From contig NC_064549.1 in NCBI RefSeq assembly GCF_023856365.1, forward strand, positions 5,473,608 to 5,537,607: DNA of 64,000 nucleotides, in the 5' to 3' direction. Both the position numbers and the translations under genes were made by a program. This stretch comes from Brienomyrus brachyistius (taxonomy: Eukaryota; Chordata; Actinopteri; Osteoglossiformes; Mormyridae). Below are positions 12,463-23,837 of this stretch, in pieces. The notes under the pieces are model-generated. The model was not told the origin of the DNA. It did no database searches and was given only the letters and a program-made list of their open reading frames with translations. How positions within the stretch are numbered: position 1 is the first letter of the stretch; every line of letters starts with the position of its first letter.

Positions 12463-15400
12463 CGTGTGGCTCGTGTGTCTGTAGCTGGATACTGATGACC
12501 TTTTGGATGGCTCACTTGACCCCTCCAGTTCCTTCTTCTCCACTGTTGGGGTGAGTGCCCCCCCTCCCCCACCCCCTTCAGCTCCCTACCTCCCTCCACG
12601 TCAGCTACATGGCTTGCCCTGTGCATCCTAACCCCCCCCCCCCCACAGTGGTTCCGCCTTGAGTGTCCTCCTGTTACATAATCCAACAACTCATGCCAAA
12701 TGTATTCTGTCTTCTACCATTTTCAAATGGCCTTTTATACTTGTGTTGGTTTCTGTTCATGCTGGACTCATTTCCCTGGTTCCTGTCCAACCCCCCCCCC
12801 CCCCATTTCACCCTCCCTCCCCCCTCCCTCAGGGCCATGTTCCAGAGGTCCAGCCCCCCAGTCAACTGTCAGCGAGTGAGCCTCCAGGGCTCCCCAGCAA
12901 CAGCGTGGACCTGGACTTCCTCGAGGACGATGACATCCTGGGGGGCTCGCCGAGTGCAGGTGGCGGGAACAACGGCTTCGGGGGCGACAACGAGCCGTGT
13001 GACATCCTGCAACAGAGCCTGGCTGAGGCCAACATCACGGAGCAGAGTCTGCAGGAGGCCGAGCTGGACCTGGGCTCCTTTGAGCTGACTGGCCTGACGC
13101 AGGTGATGCCGACTCTGGCCGACCCCAGCAGCCTGGCCGTGACCACGGAGCCTGCTGTCGGGGTCGGTATCAGCGTTGGGGTTGGAGGACAGGCCCAGAT
13201 CTTCCCCGGGTCGGCGGCTGGCTCTGCGGTGCAGACTGGCGCGGATGTGCTGGGCTCGGTCCTGGCTCATCCTGGCTTGCAGCTACAGCCCCAAGTGGTA
13301 AACAAGGCCATCAGCGTCCAGCCCTTTGTGCAGCAGGTGGGTCTGGGAAATGTCACCTTACAGCCCATCTCTGGCCTGCAGGCCCTGCCCAATGGGAGCC
13401 CGTCTGGGCATCTGGGCATCGGGCAGATCCAGGTGCTTGGCCAGCCTACGGTCATGACCATCAACCAGCCCATGCAGCCCATCTTGACTAAAACCGTCGG
13501 TGGCTACCAGCTACACCAGTCTGGCACAGAGATCGGGGTGACTAGCGCTCCGGGTGGACTGGGTGGGCAAGTCCTGGGCTCGACGGGAGGGCTCCTGATC
13601 CAAGGAGGAAAGCCGGCTGTGGAGTCCCCGGCTGTCAATGGGGCTGCCGTTGCCGTGACTGCAGCCGGGGGGACCGGCACTGCTGTGAGCACCTCTGCCG
13701 GACTTGTGGGCTTCGGTGGGTCCCCGGCTGGTACATGTGTCGGAGCCCAGCCGCAGGCCCAGCCTCCGGGCCAGATCATGCAGAACGTGATCATCCAGCG
13801 CACGCCGACGCCCATTCAGCCCAAGCCGCCACAGGGGGGCGCTCTCCAGCCCAAACTGTTCAAACAGCCACACCAGCAGCATGGTGCTACCCGCCGGCCA
13901 TGCCGTCCAGAGTGAGGCCAAGCTCATGGGGGTCCAACAGGGGTCCGTCCCAGTGTCCTCTGCTCAGAATGTGGCTTTCCTGGCTGGCAAAGCCGGTGCC
14001 AACATGGTCTTGGGCACGTCGGCGCCCACCCAGGGCACGCCCTACTCCCAGGCGCTGTTCAAGCAGCAGGCTCTGCAGGCGGCGGGGAAACCAGTCAGCG
14101 TGCACGTGCTGAACCAGTCCGGGAGCATCGTCATCCCATCTCAGACGCTCCTGCAGGGGCAGAACTCCCAGTTCCTCGTGCCACAGCTGCATGCAGGGGG
14201 ACACATCCTTACCAGCCAGGGCCCTGGAGGTCAGCTGATCGCCAATCAGATTCTCACCACCAATCAGAACCTGAATCTGGGCCAGGTTCTGACGCAGCAG
14301 GGACACCCTGCTCACATCATCTCTGGGCCCATCCAGCTGCAGCCTGGTCAGGTGACCCAGCCCACGCTCTTCCAGATGCCTGTCACCCTGGGCCAGACCC
14401 AGGCCCAAGCCCCAGGGCTCATCCAGGGCATGCCCATTCAGAGCCCTCTGACCATGCTGGGCCAAATGGAGGGCCTAGGTCCGGCCGTCAGCCTGCAGGC
14501 CCCTCCCCAGCATCCGACCTGCGGCCTTCTAGGAACAAGCGGGGTCACATCATGTCAGCCGGGGGAGGGCGTGACGGTCCTAGGTAGCTCCTTGGACCAG
14601 GCCTCAAATCCAGCACAGGCCCCGCACCCGGTCCTTACAGTACAGACTGGTCCACCGGTAACCGTGTCCTCGGTGGTCCCCTCGTCATCGCCGTCGGCCT
14701 CGTCCTGCTCCTCGTCCCTGTCTTCCCTCCCCCCTGGTGGTATGACCCCGCTGCCAACCCAGTTCCTCGCTCACCAGGGCTCCAGCATGATTCTGAGCCA
14801 AGAATCCCTGCAAATGTTCCTGCAACAGGTCAGTAACTCCGCCTCCTCACTCTGGTTTCGCTCATTCGTTGATTCCACAGAAAGCCACCCTGAGCCACAG
14901 CCGTTCCGCTTCAGAATAAAAGCCTTGAATGACTCACATCCGGAACATTATTATTCACTGCTGTTTCACTCTCCCCCAATGGTAAAACAAACATGCCCCT
15001 ATCAGGATGAGCAGCAGGAAAGCGAGACTACCCTGGTCCCTTCAGGGTGTGAGCTCGTGTCCGCCATCGTGAGTGCCAGCGGTCCGCCTCCTGCGGCCAG
15101 TGATGGAATTTCAATTGGCCACTCACTCGGCCCCGCCCACAGTGAAATGGCAGTTAACCAGGTAGAGGTTTCCCCTCCATGGCCCCGCCCACTTGCTACT
15201 ACCGCTGCTAATTTGCAGAAGTCCTGCTGTCCGGTATCACGTCTGCTTGCTTCCGCTGCTCCCTCACACGGAGCGTGTACTATGCAGTAGTGAATTTTCT
15301 CTCAGAATTAGGGCGAGTAATTGTTATTGCACTGGGAGGAATTCTGCCTTCACCTGGATTCTTTCTGCCTGTCTAAAAGAAATGTGGCCAAAATGTTGAG

Positions 15401-18400
15401 AAGCCAGTCCGCCAGGCCTCCGAGGGCAGGACGTCCTGGACAGTGCTTTGCTGAATTACACTTATATCTCTGTGTCACTGCATCGCCCTTTTGCCCTGCA
15501 GCGGCTCATGTTCCATACCTCCTTCTGAGGCGCTATGCTGTCTGCAGGCGATTCCTCGGCACCCCCCCCCCGGCCCCCCCGCCCCCCCCCCCCACCCCCC
15601 CCCCCCGACAGTGCTTTGTCTTCAGTTCCCCCTCTGGGGACGTTGGTGGCATGAATGTGTGACTTTGCGCTCCTGTCTCGTTGTACTATCTTCTGTGATT
15701 GCAGCTTGGCTGCAGGACCAAAAGACGCTGTTTGCTTCAGGTCTGTGGAGGCTGTGGTCACATGACTGATCATGTGATCGTCTGTCTCCCCCCCCCCCAC
15801 CCCGTGTTGTTCAGCTCCCGTCGGCCGGGGCCCAGCAGCAGCTGAAACTCCAGTGCGCCTCACCCTCCTCGGTCGTGGCCACCCAACCCACGCCGCCCTC
15901 GCTTTCGGAAAGCCCACAGGCATCCCAGGCCTCTCCGCTCGTCCTGGGCCAGCAGGTCCAGTCGCCTCACCAGCAGCCTCCATCCCAGCCGCCGTCGCGC
16001 TCCTGCACGCCTTCGTCGCTGCCCTCCCTCTTCATCATCCATAACCAGCCTGCCGGCTCGCCCCATGGTCAGGCCCCATCGATTGCCCCCACTCAGCCTG
16101 TGTCCTTCCCACAGGACACGCCCCCGTCCTCCTGCTCTCCCAAACCCCCCCAGGTCACCCCTGTGCAGTTTCAGCTGGTGCCCCCACCAACAAGCTCCAC
16201 TCTGGGCCCAGGCCTGACTCAGCAGGCCCCCATCCAAGGCCTGACCTCTGAGCAGCAGCAGACTCTACACCTGATTGGCGCTCAGCTACAGACCCTGTCC
16301 TCTATCGCCCAGCCCTCGGCGCAGCAGAAACAGCTGCTTGACAAGCTGCACCAGGTACGCCACCTGCCGGTACGCCGCGTGCGTGGTGGGGCATGTCTCT
16401 ATATACACCCGTGTCTGTCCTTGGTCCCGTGCCCTACCAGGTCCAGCAGAACATTATTCTCCAATCAAAGCAGCAGACTCAACTGCAGCCTATCACCGCC
16501 AATCAGTTCAGTGTAAAGCAGGAGGCCACACCCCCTCCGGTTGTGACATCATCAGGCAGCCAAAGTGGCCCCGCCCAGCTCGTGCCAGTGCTCCAGCAGG
16601 CGTCGGTGCTTGTGAACACTCCGGTGTCGGGTGAGCCTCTCGCGGGCTCCGTGGGCCGGACCCTTCCCCGCTTCTCACTCCCCCCACCAAGCGTTTGACG
16701 GAACGCTCCTTCTCTCCGCAGGATCCAGCGAAGTCAAAGTGTTCCTGGGTGGTCCGCCGGCTGTTGGGCCCGTCACGACCAGCCTGGCGCAGCCGCTTCA
16801 GGTAGGCGGCGGGCAGACGGCTCCCTTTCCTGCTTCCCAGCGCCGTAGCCATGGATGATTGTCTAAAGTATTCCCGCTGTCGCTTAGCCAAAGCAGGGCG
16901 TCGTGGGCTCCATGGGAACGATCCCGCTGGGCACGGGCAGCCTGCGCATCCAGGTCTGCGGCAGTGGGCTCACGCAGCTGAGCACGTCGCAGATGCTGCC
17001 GGCCGTCCAGACGCAGGTGGGTGTTGGCGGGCGTGACGCGCCGGGTTGATGCCACTGGTGTCACACGACTTCTCATCATTTTATCTGCCTCATAGGCCTC
17101 TACGCCCAAAATGCCTTTGGTCATGGAGCCAAGTAAAGAAGCCAGGTCAGTGTGTGTGTGTATGTGTGTATGTGTGTGTGAGACTCGCCAAACCTGCCAA
17201 CTGCCCTTACCCCGCCCCCCACACATACTTTCTGCCCCCCCAGGATGCTGGAGCAGCTCCGGAAGCAGCAGGGCTCAGTGCTGCACCCGGACTACGGCTC
17301 CCCGTTCCGCTCCTTTGAAGACTCGCTGCTTCGGCTGCTTCCCTACCATCTCTACCAGGGAACCCGCTCGTCCCCCGAGGACTATCTTAAGGGTGAGCCC
17401 CCTGGCTGCATGCCTCATTGCTCTGTCAGTGGTTCCAAACAGACGGTATCAACCATGCGTGTGTCTTTGTGTGTGATCCCCTCCCTCACAGTCGACGAGG
17501 AGTTCGAAAGCGTGTCCAACCAGGTGCTGCAGCGGACTCAGGCCATGCTGGACAAGTATCGGCTGTTGCTCTTTGAGGAGGCGAAGGTAGCGTGGTTGGC
17601 TAACCCTAACCCCACACCCTACTTCCTATCCCCAGTCTCATAACCCATGTTCCTCTCCCCTCACCAAACCCCACACTTGCACAGAGCCCTCACTCCTGTC
17701 TTTCTCACTCGGCAGAGGTTGGGTCCGTCAGCTGAGATGGTCATGATTGACAGGATGTTCATTCAGGAGGAGAAGGTGGCTCTCAACCAGGACCGTTTGC
17801 TGGCTAAAGAAAGACCAGGTACGCTGCTGTGGCCCCATTGGCCCCTGTAGGGTACCTGTGGCTCGCCTTGTGTCTGGTGACTGTTTTGATTGTATGCAAC
17901 CTTGTTTCTTCTCCAGATGAGTATGTGGCTCAGATAGAGGGTGTTTCCACCAACAAGCTGCCCCCCCCTCCGGCTGAAGCTGGGCCCACACACCCCGAGC
18001 CATCTGCAGCGGCAGTGCCCGAAACGCCGCAGGCCTCGTTCTCGGCTGCTACCCAGCTGACGCCCACCAGAATGGTGATCAAGCAGGGAGGGGGCACCAC
18101 CTCTGTTACCTGGTCATCCAGCATCACCCCGGCCCGCCCCACTGCCCCTGCTGCCGACGACGACGCCCTGCCAGAGCGCAGCAGCAAGCCTCCAATCAAG
18201 ACCTACGAGGCTCGTCGAAGGATTGGACTGAAACTGAAGATCAAACAGGAGGCGGGGCTTAGCAAGGTGGTCCACAACACAGCGCTGGACCCGGTGCACA
18301 CCCCAACCCAAAGCCAGCCTTCACCATCGCCAAGGCAGCACCGGCAGTCTGGCTCAGCCCAGACCCCTCCCCCGACGCACACTGTTGCCTCTGTCTTGAG

Positions 18401-19406
18401 CGTCGCTGCAGCGACCAGTCCCTCACGGCGAGCGGCGGCGTCCTCTTCTTGTCCTTCGTCCTCCTTGTCCTCCACCCAGATGAATGGGACTCTGGAGCAC
18501 CAGGGAGGCGCCGTGAAGAGGAGTCCCGCTAGCACCAAGACGCCTCCGCAGATTACGTGCCGGCTGCCCTTGCGGAAAACGTACCGCGCGAATGTCAGCC
18601 CCCGCAGGCGCCCCGGGGTGCCCGGAGGTGGAGTCAGCTCTCCCCAGCACCTCCCCATCTCACTGGCCCCACCTCCCGACTCCCAGAGCTCCTCCCCCAC
18701 AGCCGACCGGACTGTGATAGCCAGCGTGAAGCTGGAGAAGCGCGCCCGCCAGAGCTCCCCCTGCCCACCAGCCTGGGCTGACACTGAGCAGGGGGGTGAT
18801 GACCGGGAACGGGGCGCCTCCCCGGGGCTAATTAAAGAGCTGGCTGAGGTGGAGGAGGTGTTTTACCGCGGGATGATAAAAAATGCCCACCGTCGCCGCT
18901 CGGAGGAGGAGGACGGCGAGGACAATGAGGACGTGGGGAGGAAGGAGGAGCGTGGCGGTTCGGGCAGGTCTAGGCGGGGCAACAGAAAGAGCCGGGAGAA
19001 GGGGGGCGGGTCCTCCAGGACAGACCGGCAGGTGCCCGGGGCGTCCTCACCTCCCACCGAGCCCTCCTGGGACTCTTCGCTTCCCGCCAAGCGTCGTCGG
19101 TCGGGTTCTCCGGACATGGACAATGCCAGTTTCTCCAGTGGGAGCCCACCACCTGACGACTCGCTCAAGGAGCACCTGCAGAGGGCGATCGACGGCATAC
19201 TCAACCTCCAGCAGGGCAGCAGCAGAACTCCTGGGGCCAGGGCTTATCCATCGCAGCGCTCGGGTGGACCTTCTTCAGGACCCCACAGACCTGCTCTACC
19301 CCTCTCCGCATCCCCTTCCCTTTCTGTGTCCCAGCGCTCACCACTAGGGGGCGCTGATGGACATAGCCACAACAGTAAATTGGTTTCAAGGACTAGCAGC
19401 AGATAG
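11793..19406 (+). CDS. BICRA: BICRA, BRD4-interacting chromatin-remodelling complex-associated protein (GLTSCR1)
   Basis: BICRA is a nuclear scaffold of the non-canonical BAF (GBAF) remodeller, where its GLTSCR1 domain docks on BRD9. Coding exons: 11793-11833, 11997-12042, 12485-12550, 12833-14828, 15815-16354, 16441-16630, 16722-16801, 16897-17016, 17096-17145, 17244-17392, 17492-17586, 17716-17818, 17917-19406. The N-terminus MDDEDGRCLLDVI/DPEALNDFLHG matches the family, as do VDLDFLEDDDILG and PCDILQQSLAEANITEQ. A long Gln/Pro/Gly-rich middle follows. The GLTSCR1 domain is spread over 17096-17917 (QGSVLHPDY, LLPYHLYQG, VDEEFESV, AEMVMIDRMFIQEEK). The last exon adds PIKTYEARRRIGLKLKIKQE and a basic/acidic tail. 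Exon lengths sum to 4966 bases, one over a multiple of three. The extra base lies in exon 4 between about 13830 and 13915. Without it the protein would be about 1654 residues (human about 1560). A paralogue, BICRAL, exists; the N-terminus fits BICRA better. Confidence 0.92.
12192..12222. repeat. (GAT)n microsatellite in BICRA intron
   Basis: About nine ATG/GAT trinucleotide units in an intron. Confidence 0.85.
12403..12472. repeat. (TG)n microsatellite next to BICRA exon 3 acceptor
   Basis: About 25 TG units passing into CG/TG alternation, ending some 12 bases before the acceptor CTGTAG at 12479-12484. It stands where a polypyrimidine tract would normally be. Confidence 0.9.
15566..15607. 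repeat. Poly(C)-rich tract in BICRA intron
   Basis: Long C homopolymers broken by G or A. Similar C-tracts occur at about 12631-12646 and 12790-12804, so several BICRA introns carry C-rich pyrimidine tracts. Such tracts are hard to sequence accurately. Confidence 0.8.
19339..19357 (+). promoter_or_regulatory. CTCF-like motif in BICRA last exon
   Basis: CACCACTAGGGGGCGCTGA fits the CTCF core (CCASYAGRKGGCRS) throughout. It lies inside the coding end of BICRA. Binding is inferred from the motif only. Confidence 0.45.
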
Positions 19407-20012
19407 CATCCCCTAATTCAGGAATGGACTGAGACTGTTTTTCCTTTTTCCTGAGTGGGGGGGTGACTGATCTCTCAACCGTCTACTCTTGGGTGTGCTG
19501 TGTTTGAAATTGTCCAGAAGATGACGACACTTTATTTTGCTTTCCGGATTGTAATGAGAAGGACAGCTGCTTGTCATAATTCTAACCCAGTTCTTCACCA
19601 GTCACCAGTCCTGCTCTAGTCATGGTGCCGTGGAGCTGCGAATGACCCTGCTGTTGGTCTGAGGCTCCATACTCCCCCCCTGTGTTGGCTTGTTGTCTCT
19701 TCTGTCCTGCCCTTAGTTCTTCTTTCTCAAGCCGGGACTCTCAGAGAGGTACAATTCTGGTTTTTCATCTTGGCAGATCCACTGCCTTGCCCTCACTTTG
19801 CTCCTCGTGTCTGCTGTCCTTGTTCGGTATGTCCATGTGTGTCGATAAGGTCCGTGGGGCCCAGAAGACGGAGCCAGGACGGAATTCGTGGTTGTTGATG
19901 TATGAGCGCATTCCTGTGGCTGTAGGACTGGTTTATGCACCCAGCTCAGACAGTGTGTAGACAGACCCTCGACCTGAAACAGGCCTAACCATCCAGCTGC
20001 CTCATCTTAGGG
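19407..20012 (+). other. BICRA: Probable BICRA 3' UTR
   Basis: Sequence after the TAG stop. I find no AATAAA within the next 3 kb, so the 3' end cannot be placed; ATTAAA occurs near 21357. Confidence 0.4.
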
Positions 20013-20188
20013 CAGGCTTTCCCAGGTCTGGTTCTGGAGAGGCAGACTGCAACACAGTTTGCAGATTTACCTGCTCAATCACACCTACCAAACCTGGCAA
20101 TCGACTGGTGAGTTAAGGTGTGTTTTAGCAGGGAAATCTGCAAACCGTGATGCCGACTGGTCTCCAGCTCCGGAATTGGGGACCCCTG
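20013..20188. mobile_element. hAT-like nonautonomous element
   Basis: Its arms are inverted: GCAGATTTACCTGC on the left pairs with AGCAGGGAAATCTGC on the right. It is flanked by TCTTAGGG (20005-20012) and TCATAGGG (20189-20196), an 8 bp target duplication with one mismatch and TA at its centre, as in Buster-type hAT elements. No transposase is encoded. Confidence 0.6.
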
Positions 20189-20196
20189 TCATAGGG

Positions 20197-21487
20197 GTTA
20201 ACCCCAGTGTCCCTCCTTGTGATTTAACTCCCCCTATTCCACCAAACTTTGACAGTACTGTCTGAATCCCTTTCAGAATGAGTTGTGGTGCTTGGTGTCC
20301 TTTTAAACAGAACTGGTTTCTCTCTGTACATCAGGCTTTTATCTCTTGTGCTTAGGCTAGTAGGAAGTATCCCCCCCCCCACTGCTCTACCCAGAGATTT
20401 AATGGGGTTGTTGCTATGGTAACACTCAGATCCTAAACAGACCCGATGCAACACTGTGGAATGAAGAGTTATGTAAACACTGGTTTATAACCAGTGGTTT
20501 TAAAGTCAGGGTAGGTCACACACCTGTTAGTGGACTGCTGGTTAAACAGCAGAAAGCAGAGCAGACTCACGGATCCAAAGTAGACCACCATCAACGTGGC
20601 ACCACAGTCACTTGCACAGCCTGAAAGTCCAGCTGAAATTCGACACCCTGTCATCCCCCAAGCTGACAGCAGGTGGCAGCACTGAGTGTGTTCATTTTCA
20701 TGAAAATGGAGTCTTCCTGTCAATGAAGGAGTGACTGAATGTGAATAATAAGTTGTAGTTTATTTTACTACTGCTGAGGTCCAGTCATACAGAGGGACAT
20801 TCTAAGAAAGTCCTTTGCTCAAAGGGACATTCGTGGTAAATTGGCTTCTAAGTAGAAGAATGTCACACAAAAAAGCTACAACACCACCATTAACTGCCGC
20901 AACTCGACATCGTCATGAGAATCTGCCCATTAGACAAGTTTATAAGCAAAAGGTTTCTGTTGAAGACAAAAAATTCGGAAGTTTGTGATCTGCGTCGTGC
21001 TGCTCTATTCCTTACAGATGCGGGAAAAGATTCCGACGTACCATGCAGTGAAAGGAAACACTCACTTTTTCTTTCATTCACAACCGCGAGACTGTAGCAT
21101 CGTAAATAGTTCATGTCGACATGTAAATGTTCCTCAAAGTTTCCTCAAGTTAGTCGCGTTTTAATCTCCTTGTCTTTCAGACTCTTTGGACAATTAAAAT
21201 CAAACACAGCACAAACAATGAATTAATACAAACTCAGTATAAAAACATTTAAAAGTGTAAGAGATTTTCCAAATATAGTACTTCAGATTAATTTTGTACT
21301 GTATTTATTGTGTAAAATGAACATTTTTAAAAACTGTACATTTAGTAAAACTGTACATTAAACCCTGCTTCTTTTATAATGGAAACATGTCCCAGACACC
21401 GTTCTGTGTTACGTCTTGTGTGAGCAACCACGCGCATAATGGAGACGGTTTCTGATTCGAAGGTTGGCTGGTCGCGCCATCGCCGAG
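20197..21487. other. BICRA-EHD2 intergenic DNA
   Basis: No gene is supported. A second, weaker CTCF-like word (CTGACAGCAGGTGGCAGCA, about 20663-20681) lies in the same orientation as the strong one at 21488. The rest is unremarkable and AT-rich. Confidence 0.45.
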
Positions 21488-21506
21488 CGGCCACCAGGTG
21501 GCGCCC
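21488..21506 (+). promoter_or_regulatory. Strong CTCF-like motif between BICRA and EHD2
   Basis: CGGCCACCAGGTGGCGCCC fits every position of the vertebrate CTCF consensus YGRCCASYAGRKGGCRSYV. It sits in a locally CpG-rich patch in the intergenic gap. The motif is seen directly; occupancy and insulator function are inferred. Confidence 0.6.
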
Positions 21507-22933
21507 ATGAGTTATCCAAGTGGGGTGTGGTCAAAGGGGTGTAGGGGAGTGAGAAGTCTTACAGTGACAGAGGAAAACGATTTGCTTTTCCCCCAGAAAT
21601 GTGTGACAGTCACATGCATTGCCAGAGGTCTGGGAAACGGCTGCATGCAGAAGCTGGAATAGTGGCTTTACTCTGACCTCCTATCTGTTTGCAAAACGCT
21701 TTGACTCTGTACACAAGTCTCCGTCTCCCACTGCTGGGCTCCGCTGGGTCTCAGGGGAAGGGTCGGTGCTGCCTGCCCAACTTCTGACTCCTCCTTGGGC
21801 ATTAATTCTATCTGTCACCCCTCCTCTCCCTTTCCCCGCCCCCCCCTCCAAAAAAAAAAAAAAACACTCAACCACTTCCCCTCCCCACTTTGCTCAAACT
21901 TTAAACCTATGCTACAGATTTTCCAGGGCTTGCCCAAAAGAATTCATCAGGGAACAGCGAGAGTGAGTGCAAAAAAGAGAGAGAGAGAGAGAGAGAGAGA
22001 TCCAACAGGAGGGAGTGCAGTTCTGTGGTCTGTGTTTATGTTGGTCTTCTATCCAGAAGAGGAGCGTCACAAGGCAGAGGGATCAGCTGAACCTGATTAC
22101 TCCCTGTAGGAAAAGACATCCCTCCAACATAAAGGTTCATCTGCACAGATACCTTCTAAGGTGTAAATCCGGACAAGTAACCGCAGCTCCTCAGCATTCC
22201 CACCCATCAACAGGAGAACCGTCCAAGCAAGCCTCTTATTTAGCTTCTTTTTTATACAGTGTTCTTGGGAATCCTTTGAATCTTCATCCACAGGTAGGAA
22301 ATCTGTTTTTGTCAGTATTTACAGGGTATAACTGTCCCCCAGGCCTCCTCAGGGCTGTCTGCTGAAAGAGCTGTTCCTTGCATGTGATTCCAAGTGAAAA
22401 GATGATCTGCAGAAGCTGGATTCAGATATATACTGTAAATCCCACTGAAAAATGCCAGTGGATAAGTGCTCTGATTAACCCACACCAGCTCTCTCTGCTG
22501 GGGGTCCATTTTTCATAGTATGCATGTGTATGTGGCTGGGAGAAGGTAGAAGATTATCAGTATGTTCTTAAATACAGCACGATGCAGCTCTACTCACGGA
22601 CAGGCGAGGAGTTTCCGAGCTCGCCACACTCCCCTGTGTGTTGAACAGGGAAAACCTCCGTGGTATTTTGAAGCGTGTCCGACGCCCGATTGCGTCACTG
22701 TGCCTGGTACAACTTTGCTCGAGTGCTGAGCTGCCAGCCACACAGTCTGGCCTGTGAAGGTCCTTCAACACGAAGTTACACACTCGCTTAGGTAATGGTT
22801 CCACCCAAAATGGCTTCATGCATTTATCGAGCAGGAGGATTTCAGGTAACATTCCTCACTCGACAGAGTAAGAGCAGGACGCCCCAGGACTAAAGCAAGC
22901 TACCTTCATGGTGACAAGCCCATGTCTTTCAGC
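21507..22933. other. Intergenic DNA upstream of EHD2
   Basis: Contains a poly(A) run at about 21849-21864 and a (GA)n tract at 21978-22001. No coding exon is supported. Confidence 0.45.
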
Positions 22934-23065
22934 CAGTGTTTCCCATCCCAGTCCTTGGGGATCCACAGATGGTCCAAATGTTTGTACCCTTCCAGCTCCC
23001 TGCCAGACAGAAAGCAAAATCATACACTGCCTGTGGGTCCCCAAGGACTGGACTGGCAAACACTG
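22934..23065. mobile_element. Fold-back hAT-like element (CAGTGTTTC family)
   Basis: Starts CAGTGTTTCCCATCCC and ends GGCAAACACTG, an inverted terminal repeat. The halves pair as CAGTCCTTGGGGATCCACAG with its complement. The flanks CTTTCAGC and CCTTAAGC agree at 6 of 8 positions. It belongs to the family seen at 34996, 50054, 55617 and 61211. Confidence 0.65.
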
Positions 23066-23668
23066 CCTTAAGCACTATGCTACCTGTCTTTATAAGGCAG
23101 TAGGGATTATGGAGTGTATGATGAACGCCCTGGCTGCTGTACCCCCACACGTCCATGTCTGAGCTAACATAGCATTTTCCGTGATCTCTTTCCACTCCAC
23201 ATTTTTCGATCTCCTGAGTCTTCCCCAAGGCTTTTGTCAGAAGCACTATTTCGAGCTGAATTGCTCTTCTTCAATGTATTTGTTTACTTTCTGCCTCCGT
23301 GTTTAAACGAGCCTTAGAGTAGAGGACAGATATGGCGTCTAGAACCCCCCAGAGGCTCTCAGCGGCCAAATTCTCTCCGCTGCGTCTTTGCCGTGTTGCT
23401 GAGTATTTTGCATAAAGGTGTTGCTTGGGGTCAGATCACAGGCTGTACATAATGTGTGGAAAAGTGGGTGGGTGTCACATGGTGGCCGTTAGAAGTGCAG
23501 GGACCACATCTGACACTTTCTGAAGGGGGCTGTGCACATTCCACAGGGGCCGGAAGGGTGGTCTTCGCCTGCCAGGGAATTGTGGGATTGCACAGCCTGT
23601 CAGGTGGCACATGACTTCAGTACTGAAGAGCGGCCACAATATCTGCATGATCTACGTGTTTCTTTCAG

Positions 23669-23837
23669 AGCCCGGTGACATCGGCGCAGAAGAGAGCCAC
23701 ACGAAATCCACAGCCCTCGTACCAGAGAAGCGCCGAGAGACCAAACAGGAAGTAACAGAGGGTCAAGCGGCTGGCCCTCGAGCACAGAAGAATTTGGGAG
23801 AAGGTCGCGCGGCCCGTGGTGCTGTAACCCGATCGCC
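23669..23837 (+). promoter_or_regulatory. EHD2: Probable 5' UTR segment of EHD2 first coding exon
   Basis: A good acceptor (GTTTCTTTCAG, ending 23668) precedes the EHD2 start codon by 169 bases, which suggests a further upstream noncoding exon that I could not place. The start is chosen because MSRWGRRDD followed by the conserved [20 protein letters not shown] matches EHD N-termini in length. Confidence 0.4.

Noticed and set aside
12298..12689. Minus-strand frames rich in His-Thr
   Set aside because: Antisense translation of the TG repeat in a BICRA intron.
13137..13927. Antisense frames over BICRA exon 4
   Set aside because: Shadows of GC-rich Gln/Pro/Gly coding sequence without any motif.
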